Positions 21,919-33,375 of a stretch of 64,000 nt of DNA are shown piece after piece; the stretch's first letter is position 1; the number at the start of each line of letters is the position of its first letter. A model generated the notes under the pieces. That model was not told the DNA's origin and made no database searches. It saw only the letters and a program-made list of their open reading frames with translations. The stretch comes from Hydrogenophilales bacterium (lineage in GTDB: Bacteria > Pseudomonadota > Gammaproteobacteria > Burkholderiales > Thiobacillaceae), in NCBI GenBank assembly GCA_016703155.1, contig JADJCP010000015.1:1-64000 (forward strand). The letters are read 5' to 3'. The position numbers were made by a program, and so were the translations under genes.

Positions 21919-22660
21919 TCAAGCGAGGCGATATCCGATGTGCAAGGCCACCACGCCCATCGTCAGGTTGTGGTAATCGACCTTGCCGAAGCCGACCTCC
22001 TGCATCATCGCCTTCAGGGTTTCCTGGTCTGGGTGCATGCGGATCGATTCGGCGAGGTATTTGTAGCTTTCGGCATCCTTGGTGACCAGTTCGCCGATGC
22101 GCGGCAACACCTGGAAGGAATACGCGTCGTAGACCGGCGCCAGGGGCTTCCAGACCTTGGAGAACTCCAGCACCATCAACTTGCCGCCCGGCTTCAGGAC
22201 ACGGCGCATCTCCGCCAGGGCCGCGTCCTTGTGGGTCATGTTGCGCAGGCCGAAGGCCACCGTCACCAGATCGAAATAGCCGTCCGGGAAAGGTAGTTTT
22301 TCGGCGTCGCACTGTGCCACGGGCAGCATCATGCCCGCGTCGAGCATGCGGTCGCGACCGACACCGAGCATCGAGCCGTTGATGTCGGTGAGCCAGACCT
22401 GGCCGCTGGGACCGGCGTCCCTGGCCAGCAGGCGGGAGATGTCGCCGGTACCGCCGGCGATGTCCAGGCAGCGGTAGCCGGGGCGGACATTCGCCTTGAG
22501 TTGCAGGAAGCGCTTCCAGACCCGGTGCAGACCCGCCGACATCAGATCGTTCATGACGTCGTAACGGTTGGCTACGGAATGGAAGACTTCGGCGACCTTT
22601 GCGCCTTTCGTTTTCGGCGACCGTTTTGTAACCGAAATGGGTGGTTTTGTCGTCGCTCAC
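21919..22660 (-). CDS. ubiE: Ubiquinone/menaquinone C-methyltransferase UbiE (two one-base losses in this sequence)
   Basis: A SAM-dependent methyltransferase of quinone biosynthesis. The GTG start at 22660 gives MSDDKTTHFGYKTVAENE. Two A4 runs have each lost a base (near 22607 and 22599). Restoring both gives EKAQKVAEVFHSVANRYDVMNDLMSAG and then the intact remainder, about 247 aa. The SAM site is visible (CLDIAGGTGDIS), with post-I and motif II segments (AFGLRNMTHKDAALAEMRRVLKPGG). The start overlaps the yggX stop by four bases, indicating translational coupling. Confidence 0.93.
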
Positions 22661-22920
22661 GGCCTGAAGCCTTCGGGGGCGCCGACGCCATCGCCGAAGA
22701 AATATTTTTCAGCCTGTTCCATCAGGTATTTGCGATGCTGGGCATCGGCCAGATTGAGGCGGTTCTCGTTGATGATCATGGTCTGCAAGCGAACCCAGCC
22801 CTGCCAGGCCTCTTTCGAAACGCCTTCGAATAGACGCTTGCCCAGGTCGCCGGGATAGGGCGGGAAATCCATGCCTTCGGCCTCGCGGCCCAGCTTCACA
22901 CATTGCACCATGCGTGCCAT
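22657..22920 (-). CDS. yggX: Fe(2+)-trafficking / oxidative damage protection protein YggX
   Basis: An 87-aa cytoplasmic protein that protects iron-sulfur enzymes in characterised relatives. The family sequence is evident: VQCVKLGREAEGMDFPPYPG, then AWQGWVRLQTMIINENRLNL and a C-terminal EKYFFGD. It lies directly upstream of ubiE and overlaps it by four bases. Confidence 0.95.
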   Translation of the reverse strand: MARMVQCVKLGREAEGMDFPPYPGDLGKRLFEGVSKEAWQGWVRLQTMIINENRLNLADAQHRKYLMEQAEKYFFGDGVGAPEGFRP

Positions 22921-22977
22921 GACAAACTCCTGTCGAATATCAATGATTGCTGATGTTAGCCCAAGGCCCGGCGCGCG

Positions 22978-23303
22978 TCACGCGCTCCCGGACAACTGCT
23001 TCTCCAGGCGTTTGGCGAAAACTTTCATCTCCTTGGCGGCCTGGATGTCGCCCTTGCCTTCTGCCACGGCGATGCCGCGCGTATAGGCATCGAGCGCCGC
23101 TTGCGTCGCACCGGCTTCGGCCCAGGCCTTGCCGAGCAGCTTCCAGGCAGCGGAATAACCGGGATCGTGGCGTGTCGCCGCTTCCAGATGCGCTGCCGCA
23201 TCAGACGGCCGGCCGGCCTTGAGATATTCATTGCCCAGGCTGTAGCGCAGCATGGCGGAATCCTTGCCGGCGGCAAGCATCTTCTCGAAGGTGTCCAGAG
23301 CGC

Positions 23304-23307
<4 letters not shown>
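22978..23307 (-). CDS. Small tetratricopeptide-repeat protein
   Basis: 109 aa from the ATG at 23307, which overlaps the trkH stop by four bases. It carries about two and a half TPR units (SAMLRYSLGNEYLKAGRPSDAAAHLEAA, SAAWKLLGKAWAEAGATQAALDAYTRGI) and a basic C-terminal helix. It is a cytoplasmic protein-interaction module of unknown partner, probably cotranscribed with trkH and trkA. Confidence 0.8.
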
Positions 23308-24749
<1,442 letters not shown>

Positions 24750-24762
24750 GGTTCGTCCTGAC

Positions 24763-26163
24763 TCAGAAAAAGCCGAAGCCGACCTGGAACAACTTTTCGA
24801 CTTTGGCGATCATGCGTTTGTTGGGGACGAAAATGATCAGGTGGTCCTCGGCAACGATTCGGGTATCGTGGTGAGCGATGATCACCTCGTCGCCACGCAG
24901 GATGGCACCGATGGAGACGCCTTCGGGCAGGGTGATTTCTTCGAGACTGCGGCCGATCAGTTTCGAGGACTTGGTATCGCCATGTACGACGACCTCCATG
25001 GCCTCGGCCGCGCCGCGCCGCAAACTATGCACCACGGTCATGTCGCCGCGCCGGATGTGGGTCAGCAGCGGGCCGATGGTGGCTTGGGCCGGTGACAGGG
25101 CGATGTCGATTTCGCCGCCCTGCAGCAGATCGACATAGGTGGAACGGTTGATCAGGGAGATCACTTTCCTCGCGCCGAGGCGCTTGGCGAGCAGCGACGA
25201 CATGATGTTGTCCTCGTCGTCGTTGGTCAGGGCGCAGAATACGTCGATATCCTCGATGTTCTCCTGCGCGAGCAGCGCCTCGTCGGTGGCGTTGCCGGCC
25301 AGGACCAAGGTATTGCTGAGTTCCTCGGACAGCTTGGCGGCGTGCTTCTTGTTCTCCTCGATGAGTTTCACCTGATAGGTCTGTTCCAGGCTGCGCGCCA
25401 GGCGTCGGCCGATATTGCCGCCGCCGGCGATCATCACCCGGCGCACGCTGGCATCGGTATGGTGCATCTCTTTCATAACGGCGCGGATATTTTCGGTCGC
25501 CGCCAGGAAAAAGACTTCATCGCCTTCCTGGATGATGGTGTTGCCCTCGGGGATGATCGCCCGGTCCTGGCGGTAGATAGCCGCGATTCGGGCGTCAAGA
25601 TGGTGTATGGCCTTCTGCTCCCGGAAAAACAGGTGCATGTGCTCACGCAGATGCTTCAATTCGTGCCCGACCATGAAGCCGCCTTGCGCCCGTACCGCGA
25701 CCAGACGGATGCGGCCATCGGCGAAATCCACCACCTGCAAGGCTTCCGGATAATCGATCAGGCGCCGTAAGTAGTCGGTGATCTCCTGCTCTGGGGCGAT
25801 GACATGATCCACGCCGAAATGTTCGGCATTGAACAACTGTGGGTAGTTCATGTAGTCCGTGGAACGGATGCGGGCGATCTTGGTGGGGATATTGAACAGG
25901 GTGCTGGCCAGTTTGCAGGCCACCATGTTGGTTTCGTCGTTGAGCGTTACCGCCACCAGCATGTCCGCGTCCTCGGCACCCGCCTGGCGCAGGATGGCGG
26001 GGTGCGAGGCCTGGCCGCAGACGGTGCGCAGGTCGAAACGGTCCTGGAGTTCGGCGAGTTTATCCGCGTCGACGTCGATGACCGTCAGGTCGTTGCCTTC
26101 CCGCACCAGATGTTCGGCAAGATTTGAGCCGACCTGGCCGGCTCCAAGGATGATGATCTTCAA
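24763..26163 (-). CDS. trkA: Trk system potassium uptake regulator TrkA
   Basis: A 466-aa peripheral membrane protein with two RCK units. Each has a Rossmann NAD site (MKIIILGAGQVGSNLAEHL at the N-terminus; RVMIAGGGNIGRRLARSLE in the second half) followed by a TrkA-C domain. It gates TrkH in response to nucleotides. It lies between ntrX and trkH, the usual betaproteobacterial order. Confidence 0.96.
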   Translation of the reverse strand: MKIIILGAGQVGSNLAEHLVREGNDLTVIDVDADKLAELQDRFDLRTVCGQASHPAILRQAGAEDADMLVAVTLNDETNMVACKLASTLFNIPTKIARIRSTDYMNYPQLFNAEHFGVDHVIAPEQEITDYLRRLIDYPEALQVVDFADGRIRLVAVRAQGGFMVGHELKHLREHMHLFFREQKAIHHLDARIAAIYRQDRAIIPEGNTIIQEGDEVFFLAATENIRAVMKEMHHTDASVRRVMIAGGGNIGRRLARSLEQTYQVKLIEENKKHAAKLSEELSNTLVLAGNATDEALLAQENIEDIDVFCALTNDDEDNIMSSLLAKRLGARKVISLINRSTYVDLLQGGEIDIALSPAQATIGPLLTHIRRGDMTVVHSLRRGAAEAMEVVVHGDTKSSKLIGRSLEEITLPEGVSIGAILRGDEVIIAHHDTRIVAEDHLIIFVPNKRMIAKVEKLFQVGFGFF

Positions 26164-26206
26164 GAGGTCTCCGGGAATGGCTCGAAGCGACGGAAACGCG
26201 CAAGCG

Positions 26207-27460
26207 TCAAGCTTCGTTGCGGGAGTGCGATTTTACGCCGAGTTGCTTGAGTTTCCGGTACAGGTGCGTGCGCTCCAGGCCAGACCGGTCGGCCACCTTG
26301 GTGATGCTGCCGCCACACTCGTCGAGCATGCATTCGAGATAGGCCTTCTCGAAGGCATCGCGGGCCTCCTTGATGGGCAGGCCGAAAAGATGGGTGAGGG
26401 CGCCGGCATTTGCCTTGGTGGCACTGCCCAGTACCGCTTCAACCTCGGCGAGGCCGATTTCATCGACCAGGCAGGTAATCGCCAGGTTGTTGGCCAGGGC
26501 ACGCAGTTCTTCCATATTGCCGGGCCAGTCGTGCTTGCTCAGGCGTTCAAGCGCCACCTGGGTGAACCGTTTTGCGCCGAGACCCTGGGTCTCGGCGGCT
26601 TCCTTGAGGGCTGCCTCGGCAAGCGGCGCGATATCTTCACGGTGTTCGCGCAAGGAAGGGATGCGCACGGCAACGTGCGACAGGGTATTGAACAGGTCGC
26701 GCGAATACTGATTGTCGCCAGCCATTTGCGCCAGGTTATCGCTGCTCGCGCAGACGACCTTGACGCCGTATTCACCACGCTTGGCGATGAGCAGCAACAG
26801 TCCTTTCTGCTGCAGCGGGGTGAGCTTGCCGATGTCGCGCAGGAAGAGCATGCCGCCTTTACTTTTCTGTAACCAGTCCAGTGGATTTTCGGACAGTGGC
26901 GAGTGATCGTCCGGAGCCAGAAAGGTCGTCCCGGGAACCTGCATGAAGCGGGCACACAATTCGGCGCTGGTGCCGGCCTCGCCGCTGAGCAGAATGGGGG
27001 CATTCGATTGGGCCGCCTGGCGCAGGCGTTGCGCGATCGCCTCGCCGTTGCCCAGCGGGTCCAGGGACACGGGTCTGGCGGTCCGGTTAGGACGGCTATT
27101 GAGGGCCGTTGCCACGGTCGCCAGGAGTTTTTTGTAGGGGACCGGTTTTTCCAGGAAGTCGAAAGCGCCCAGGCGCGTGGCTTCAACCGCGGTGTGGATC
27201 GTGCCGTGGCCGGACATCATCACCACCGGCATGGTGAGCAACTCGTCGCTGACCCATTCCTTGAGGAGCGACAGGCCGTCGACATCCGGCATCCAGATAT
27301 CCAGCAGAACCAGGTCGGGTGCTTTTTCAAGACGCGCGGCGCGCGCCTCCTCGCCATTCTCGGCGAGACGCACCTCATAGCCTTCGTCTTCCAGTATTTC
27401 CTTCAACAGGTCACGAATACCGGGTTCGTCGTCCACCACCAGGATTTCACTCATCCCCAT
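26207..27460 (-). CDS. ntrX: NtrX-like response regulator with degenerate AAA+ domain
   Basis: The receiver partner of NtrY. The N-terminal receiver (MSEILVVDDEPGIRDLL, phosphoacceptor Asp in LVLLDIWMPD, Lys in EKPVPYKK) is intact. The C-terminus has a Fis-type helix-turn-helix (ITKVADRSGLERTHLYRKLKQLGV). The middle is clearly derived from a sigma-54 AAA+ domain but is shortened. The Walker A region reads GEAGTSAELCARF without GKE, the Walker B region reads GGMLFLRDIGK without DE, and no GAFTGA loop is seen. It should not hydrolyse ATP or contact sigma-54 in the normal way. It overlaps the end of ntrY. Confidence 0.88.
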   Translation of the reverse strand: MGMSEILVVDDEPGIRDLLKEILEDEGYEVRLAENGEEARAARLEKAPDLVLLDIWMPDVDGLSLLKEWVSDELLTMPVVMMSGHGTIHTAVEATRLGAFDFLEKPVPYKKLLATVATALNSRPNRTARPVSLDPLGNGEAIAQRLRQAAQSNAPILLSGEAGTSAELCARFMQVPGTTFLAPDDHSPLSENPLDWLQKSKGGMLFLRDIGKLTPLQQKGLLLLIAKRGEYGVKVVCASSDNLAQMAGDNQYSRDLFNTLSHVAVRIPSLREHREDIAPLAEAALKEAAETQGLGAKRFTQVALERLSKHDWPGNMEELRALANNLAITCLVDEIGLAEVEAVLGSATKANAGALTHLFGLPIKEARDAFEKAYLECMLDECGGSITKVADRSGLERTHLYRKLKQLGVKSHSRNEA

Positions 27461-29581
27461 TCTCCTGCGCCGTCACGGGTAATCTGATGCACACACCTGC
27501 CCCCTTGGGTGTCAAATTGCGTACCTCGATGCTGCCATGATGCTCTTCAATGATCTTCTTGACGATGGGCAGACCCAGCCCCGTGCCTTTCGGCTTGTTC
27601 GTCGCATATGGCTCGAAGAGGCGACTCATCAGACTGTCCGGGAAGCCGGGGCCATTGTCTTCAATACATAGTATGACTGTTTCGGCCTCAAGTCGGGTAG
27701 TCACATCGATATGCGCGTCGAGGCTTTCCGCCATCGCCTCCTGGGCGTTCTTGAACAGGTTGACTAGAACCTGGCGTAACAGCGACGGGTCGGCGCCGAC
27801 CTTGGGCAGGCCCTCCGCCCCGGTGGGCGTTGACCGGCAGGGTGTCTTCATAGAGCGACAGGACCTCGCCGATCAGTTGGTTCAGGTCGACCCAGACAAT
27901 CCTCGGGCTCGGTAGACGGGCATACTGCGAGAAGGCGTTGACCAGGTTTTCATCGACTCGACCTGATTGACGATGGTTTCGGTGGACGCATCAGGATCTG
28001 GCGCTCGGCTGGTTCGAGTTTATCTTCCAGCTTGACTTGCAAACGCTCGGCGGATAGCTGGATCGGCGTCAACGGGTTCTTGATCTCGTGCGCCATACGC
28101 CGGGCCACCTCGCCCCAGGCGGCATCGCGCTGGGCCTGGAGTAGCTGGGTGATGTCGTCGAAGACCAGTGCGAATTCCGGATACTCCCCGGCGGTCAGGG
28201 GGGTGCCACGGGCCAGCAGTTGGCGCATGCCGGTTTCGGTGGCGAGTTCGATCTGTTCGCGCCAGGGTTGCGAAACGTGATCGCGGAAGTGTTGATCCAT
28301 ATGCAAACCAAAGCGGCACAGACTGCTCTCGGGCGGGCCACATTCACGCAGCGGCACGCCCTGAAGTGCCTCGGCGTCGACCCCGAGGATCGCCGCGGCG
28401 GCCGGATTTACCATGTGTATGCGTAGATCGCGGTCGAGGGTCACCACCGCTGTGCTGACGCTGCCGAGAATGCTTTCCAGGTAGTTCTTGGTTTCCGCCA
28501 ATTGGTTGCGGCTTTGCTCAGCCGTCGCGCGCGCGTCGGAGAGCTGCTGGGTCATGCGGTTGAAGGAGTGGGTGAGCATGCCCAGCTCATCCTTGCGGGC
28601 GCTGGCTTGTACCTGGGAGAAATCACCCCGGGCGACGGCGCGGGTACCGCGCGCCAGGGCGCGTAGGGGCGCCGCCAGACGTTCCGAGAGGATGAAGGCG
28701 ATGGCCAGCGAGGCGAACAGGGTCAGCGCCAGGGTGAGGGTGAGGGATAGTCCGTACAAGCGCTTGAGTCCCAACTTGGAGACCGCCAGTTCCTGGTAGG
28801 CGCGATGCGTCATTTCGACGCTTTGTGCGTCTTCCGATAGCTTGGCTGGTACCGGTTGGGTGATTTGGAGCAGGCGGAGGGTTTCGCTGAGACTGACCAG
28901 ATTGACCGGGACCACGACCCGAATGACCAAGGACTTGCCGTCTTCGCTTTGCTCGATGCGCGACCAGGGCTGTTGCAGGCGTGCTTGCCAGATGGCATCG
29001 CGTTCGGGCGCGCTGGGCAGCAAGTCGGCCTTGTCGCCGGAGGCAAACCCGAGCAGGCGGCCATCGGCATCGAACAGGGATATCTGGCGCAAGCCGACCC
29101 CTTCGCGCAAGCTGTTCAGGCGGTTGATGTGCAGTACAGGGGGAATCTCGGAAAGTTGCTGGGCGATCAACTCGGCTTTCTTGACGTGATCCCGCTCCAG
29201 ATGCTCCAACGCCGATTGGCCAAGCGCCAGGCCGCTTTCCAGCGCTTGTTCGACACGCACGTCAAACCAGGATTCAATCGACGTGACGATGAATTGCACC
29301 GAGACGCCATAGACGATCAAGCCCGGTATCAGCGACATCAGGCCGAGGGTCCAGAACAACCGGGCGGTGAGGCGGGAGCCGAACACACCGGCCCGTACCC
29401 GACGCAACAGGCTGTAGACCTGATAGCCGAAAAGTATCGCCAGGCCCAGGGCGGCGAGCGCGGTCAGACCGAGCAGCAATGGCAGGTTGGCGGCGAAGAG
29501 TTCGGTGTTCGAGGCGCCCAGGGACAACAGGACGATGAGGCCGGCACCGAGGAGCAAACTACCAATGACAATGTTATGCAT
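27447..29581 (-). CDS. ntrY: NtrY-type membrane sensor histidine kinase (frameshifts near 27.8-28.0 kb)
   Basis: A membrane sensor that phosphorylates NtrX. Two or three N-terminal helices precede a periplasmic sensor region (to about residue 290), then a HAMP (LSERLAAPLRALARGTRAVARGDFS), a PAS domain, and the H-box VARRMAHEIKNPLTPIQLSAERL. The catalytic domain has LVNLFKNAQEAM and GTGLGLPIVKKIIEEHHG. The frame fails three times. Bases are missing near 27992 and 27946, restoring ILDASTETIVNQVES and MKTLVNAFSQYARL. One extra base is likely near 27819. The net reconstruction is about 711 aa. Both halves are conserved, so I treat the breaks as sequence errors. Confidence 0.9.
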
Positions 29582-29628
29582 GCCGTCCTTCTCCCGGAAC
29601 TACCTTGATTGAGGCGTCGGTCAGCCCA

Positions 29629-30201
29629 TCAGGGTTTGAAGGACCATTCGCGCCAATCGGAATCGAGATCCCAGCGATTCGACGTGAAGGCATTGATCTG
29701 GAGTGGTTTCGGCAGGAGCGAGGTGTCCAGGTACATGCGCACCCGCGCCTGGTACAGAAATTTATGTTGCACGGCCTTCTTGTCGAAGACATGCCAGTCA
29801 TCCAGAGCGCCCAGGGTCTGGAGCGCATGTGACAAGGTGTCGAACGTGCGCACATTGCCGCCACTGCTGATCTGATAGTTGCGCAGCAGGGCATTGTGGG
29901 AAAGCCGCAGGACGCGGCGCAGGTCGGCGACGTCTTCGGAGAGCCAGAAGTCCCTGGGCCGGTCGGCCTCGAACAGCTGCACAAAATGCAGAGGTACCCC
30001 GCGCTCCAGGGCGTCCGTCATGGCCGGGGACAGCTTTAGTTGATAGCCGCCAAGCAGGCTGTAGGCCTCGCCACGTAGCACCAGTTCGGCGCGCAACAAC
30101 TGGATCGGCTCGTCCGAGGCGCGTCCGACCACCGGCAGCATGGTCGCCAGGGGTAGGCATAGCGCGAGTTTAAGAAACTCACGTCTTGACGAAGCGCGCA
30201 T
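29629..30201 (-). CDS. DUF4390 family protein
   Basis: About 190 aa with an N-terminal signal peptide (RREFLKLALCLPLATMLPVVGRA). The body matches DUF4390 proteins found between rsmB and ntrY in Betaproteobacteria (LRRVLRLSHNALLRNYQISSG, DTSLLPKPLQINAFTSNRWDLDSDW). Periplasmic; role unknown, possibly linked to the NtrYX envelope sensor. The ATG at 30201 overlaps the rsmB end by 23 bp. No better start is seen. Confidence 0.85.
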   Translation of the reverse strand: MRASSRREFLKLALCLPLATMLPVVGRASDEPIQLLRAELVLRGEAYSLLGGYQLKLSPAMTDALERGVPLHFVQLFEADRPRDFWLSEDVADLRRVLRLSHNALLRNYQISSGGNVRTFDTLSHALQTLGALDDWHVFDKKAVQHKFLYQARVRMYLDTSLLPKPLQINAFTSNRWDLDSDWREWSFKP

Positions 30202-31495
30202 AGAAGAAGCCGTCGTGGTCGCTGCTCGGTAACAGTTGGCCACCCTGGCCACCCGGGAGGTTCAACGTTTCCCGCCGCGCATCGTCGTGGCGTCGGAGAA
30301 AATGCTCGGCCTGGGATTCGTTTTCTTCACGGAACAGGCTGCATGTGGCGTACAGCAATTTACCACCGCGCCCGAGCAAGGGCCAAACGGCATCCAGCAA
30401 ACGCGCTTGTGCGGTCGCAAGGTGTGTTGCGTCCTCGGGACGCTTCAGCCATTTCCCGTCGGGATGCCTGCGTACTACACCGGATGCCGTGCAGGGCGCA
30501 TCCAGGAGAATTCGCTCAAAAGCCCGTCCGTCCCACCAGGGCTTCGGCGTGCCGGCATCGCCGACGGCCACTTTGGCGTTGAGCCCGAGCCGCTTCAGGT
30601 TGCCGGTGACGCGCTCCAGGCGCCTGGCATCGCTGTCCAGGGCGAGCAGGTCGACGTCATGGCATTCCAGGATGTGCGCGGTTTTGCCGCCTGGCGCGGC
30701 ACAGGCATCGAGTACATGCATGCCATCGGCGATATCCAGGAGGCCCTCGGCGTATTGGGCGCCCAGGTCTTGCACCGATACCGAACCTTCGGCAAAGCCG
30801 GGCAGGTCATGAACGGGGATAGGTTTGGCGAGGGTAAGTGCATACTCACCCATTGGCCGTGCGTCGATCCCGGCATCCAGCAGGCGCTTGGCGTAGTCGG
30901 CAACGCTACCCTGGCGCGGGTTTACGCGCAGCGTCATGGGGGGATGCAGGTTCATGGTCGCCAGGAGGCCGACCCACTGCTCGGGGTACTCGGCTGCCAG
31001 GCGTTCTTGCCACCAGACCGGGAAATTGTGCCGCGCTTCCGGATCGCCCGCCGCCGCCTGAACCAGATCGTTCCGCCGCCGCTGGAAGGAGCGCAGCACG
31101 CCGTTGACCAGGCCACGCGCCCGGGGATAGTGCCGGGCCGCCTGCTCGACGGCTTCGTTGACAGCGGCATAGGCGGGGGTCTCGCCACGATCGAGTTCGT
31201 ATAGACCGACCAGCAGCAGGCCCTGAAGTTCGGTGGGCTGTAGGGGTCGCTCCAGTAGTTGGTCGAGGTAAAAACCGAGGCGCCCCAGATGGCGCAGGAT
31301 GCCATAGGCCAGATCCTGGGCGGCGGCGATGGTCCGGGCCTCCGGGTGACCGCGCCGGGCGCGCTCCATGGCCAGGGTCAGGCTTTGTCCGTCAAGAAGG
31401 ACGGCGTTGACCAGATCGGCGGCCAGCTCGCGCGCCGAAGCAACCGGGCGGGAGGCCGCGGGATATCGGGGTGTGGCCGGCCGGGACACGTTCAA
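30179..31495 (-). CDS. rsmB: 16S rRNA (cytosine-967-C5)-methyltransferase RsmB
   Basis: Methylates C967 of 16S rRNA using SAM. An N-terminal NusB-like RNA-binding domain (residues 20-150) is followed by the methyltransferase. SAM motif I is in VLDACAAPGGKTAHILE, the motif IV Cys in ILLDAPCTASGVVRRHPD, and the catalytic Cys in LLYATCSLF. The protein is 438 aa, the usual length, with an intact frame. Its start overlaps the htpX stop by four bases. Confidence 0.96.
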   Translation of the reverse strand: MNVSRPATPRYPAASRPVASARELAADLVNAVLLDGQSLTLAMERARRGHPEARTIAAAQDLAYGILRHLGRLGFYLDQLLERPLQPTELQGLLLVGLYELDRGETPAYAAVNEAVEQAARHYPRARGLVNGVLRSFQRRRNDLVQAAAGDPEARHNFPVWWQERLAAEYPEQWVGLLATMNLHPPMTLRVNPRQGSVADYAKRLLDAGIDARPMGEYALTLAKPIPVHDLPGFAEGSVSVQDLGAQYAEGLLDIADGMHVLDACAAPGGKTAHILECHDVDLLALDSDARRLERVTGNLKRLGLNAKVAVGDAGTPKPWWDGRAFERILLDAPCTASGVVRRHPDGKWLKRPEDATHLATAQARLLDAVWPLLGRGGKLLYATCSLFREENESQAEHFLRRHDDARRETLNLPGGQGGQLLPSSDHDGFFYARFVKT

Positions 31496-32340
31496 AGGCC
31501 GTTCCGGGCGTATTCGAGCAAGCGCTGGACGCGCTCTTCCGTGGCTGGATGCGTGCGGAACAGGCCTTGCAGGTCGCCGCCGGAAAGCGGGTTGATGATC
31601 ATCATCTGCGCTGTTTCCGGGTGCATCTCGGCAGCGTCCATGGGCGTTCCCCGGGCATGGGCCTCGATTTTGCGCAACGCCGAGGCGAGTGCCTCGGGAT
31701 CGCCGGAGATCTCCGCGCCGCCGCGGTCGGCGCCGAACTCGCGGGCACGCGAAATGGCCATCTGGATGAGCATGGCGGCGATGGGCGCCAGGAACATGAT
31801 GATCAACTGGACGATCATGTTGGGCCGTTCACGGTCGCCGCCACCGAAAAACATGCCGAACTGGGCCAGCGCGGAAATGGCCCCGGCGACAGTCGCCGAG
31901 ATGGTCGAGATCAAGGTGTCGCGATTTTTTACATGCGCCAGTTCATGCGCCATGACACCCCGCAGTTCGCGTGCCGTGAGCATGCGCAGGATGCCGGTGG
32001 TCGCCGCGACCGCGGCATGCTCCGGGTTGCGTCCCGTGGCGAAGGCATTCGGCTGGGGCTCGTCGACGATGTAGACGCGCGGCATGGGCAGGCCGGCGCG
32101 CTGGCTCAGTTCGCGCACCATGTTGTAGAAATCGTGGCCGGATTGGTTGTCCAGCTCCTGAGCGTTGTACATGCGCAGGACGGCCTTGTCCGAATTCCAG
32201 TAGGCCCAGAGATTGATCGCGCCACCGAACAGCAGGGCGATAACCATCCCCTGTTGGCCCCCCAGCAGCATGCCAACGACGCCGAACAGCGCGACGATGG
32301 CCGCCATCAGCAGAGTCGTCTTGAACCAGTTATTCAGCAT
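31492..32340 (-). CDS. htpX: Membrane metalloprotease HtpX
   Basis: A heat-shock-linked inner-membrane zinc protease that degrades damaged membrane proteins. The protein is 282 aa. Two N-terminal helices are followed by the zinc motif HELAH in LRGVMAHELAHVKNRDTL, a second helix pair, and the third ligand Glu in AREFGADRGGAEISG. It is encoded between fmt and rsmB. Confidence 0.95.
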   Translation of the reverse strand: MLNNWFKTTLLMAAIVALFGVVGMLLGGQQGMVIALLFGGAINLWAYWNSDKAVLRMYNAQELDNQSGHDFYNMVRELSQRAGLPMPRVYIVDEPQPNAFATGRNPEHAAVAATTGILRMLTARELRGVMAHELAHVKNRDTLISTISATVAGAISALAQFGMFFGGGDRERPNMIVQLIIMFLAPIAAMLIQMAISRAREFGADRGGAEISGDPEALASALRKIEAHARGTPMDAAEMHPETAQMMIINPLSGGDLQGLFRTHPATEERVQRLLEYARNGL

Positions 32341-32393
32341 GATCGTTACCTCCTGTTAGCAACGCGCTATAGATGGCGTGCGGCACGAATAAT

Positions 32394-33326
32394 TCAATCG
32401 GTCTGGCCAAACCAGTCACCGGGTTGCAGTGGGTGGCCCGCCAGAAAGGCCGCGACCGGCAAGCGCTTGCCGCCGGCTTGCTGCAATTCGAGGAGGGTCA
32501 ATGCGTTCGTGCCGCAGGCGACGTGTATCCCGGACGGAGAGACCGACAGGATTTTGCCCGGGGTGCCGTCGCCACCGCCCGGAGTGGCGTGCCAGATCTT
32601 CAGAGGTTCGCCATGCAGCCAGGTTTGCCCACCCGGAAACGGGTTGAAGGCACGGATTTGCCGGTCGAGTTCCAGGGCCGAGCGATTCCAGTCGAGGCGC
32701 GCATTTTCCTTCGTTATTTTGGCGGCATAGGTCGTTAGTGCCGACTGCTGAGGGGTGGGGCGGACCTCGCCGCGCGCCAATCTGGGCAGGAGTTCGACGA
32801 TGCATTCGGCGCCCAGAACCGCCAGTTTGTCGTGCAGGCTGCCCGCCGTGTCGGTGGCGGCGATGGCCAGCGGATGCAGGCTGAGGAGGTCGCCAGTATC
32901 CAGGCCGGCATCCATCTGCATCAGAGTGATGCCGGTCTCGGTGTCGCCTGCCTCGATGGCTCTCTGGATCGGTGCCGCGCCGCGCCATCTGGGCAGAAGC
33001 GAGGCATGGATATTGACGCAGCCCAGCTTGGGAATATCCAGCACCGCCTGAGGCAGGATCAGCCCATACGCGGCAACCACCATCAGATCGGCTTGCGCGT
33101 CGACGATGGCTTGCCGCGCGCTTGCCGGTTTCAGGGACTCCGGTTGGCCGACGTTCAGGCCATGGGTCAGGGCGGTTTCCTTCACCGGGCTCATCTTGAG
33201 CTTCATGCCGCGTCCGGCGGGCCGGTCGGGCTGGGTGAGCACCAGAGGAATGTCATGCCCCGCCACGATAAGTGCCGATAGCGCTTGCGCAGCGAATTCC
33301 GGGGTGCCGGCGAAGACGACTCTCAT
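32394..33326 (-). CDS. fmt: Methionyl-tRNA formyltransferase
   Basis: Transfers a formyl group to initiator Met-tRNA. The protein is 310 aa. It starts MRVVFAGTPEFAAQALSALI, carries the catalytic Asn/His segment VNIHASLLPRWRGAAPIQRAI and the Asp in DAGLDTGD, and has a C-terminal OB-fold. It pairs with def, 49 bp upstream on the same strand. Confidence 0.97.
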   Translation of the reverse strand: MRVVFAGTPEFAAQALSALIVAGHDIPLVLTQPDRPAGRGMKLKMSPVKETALTHGLNVGQPESLKPASARQAIVDAQADLMVVAAYGLILPQAVLDIPKLGCVNIHASLLPRWRGAAPIQRAIEAGDTETGITLMQMDAGLDTGDLLSLHPLAIAATDTAGSLHDKLAVLGAECIVELLPRLARGEVRPTPQQSALTTYAAKITKENARLDWNRSALELDRQIRAFNPFPGGQTWLHGEPLKIWHATPGGGDGTPGKILSVSPSGIHVACGTNALTLLELQQAGGKRLPVAAFLAGHPLQPGDWFGQTD

Positions 33327-33375
33327 TGGGGGCGAAGTGTGCGTTGCGCCGTGTGATTCTGACGGGACGCGTCCT

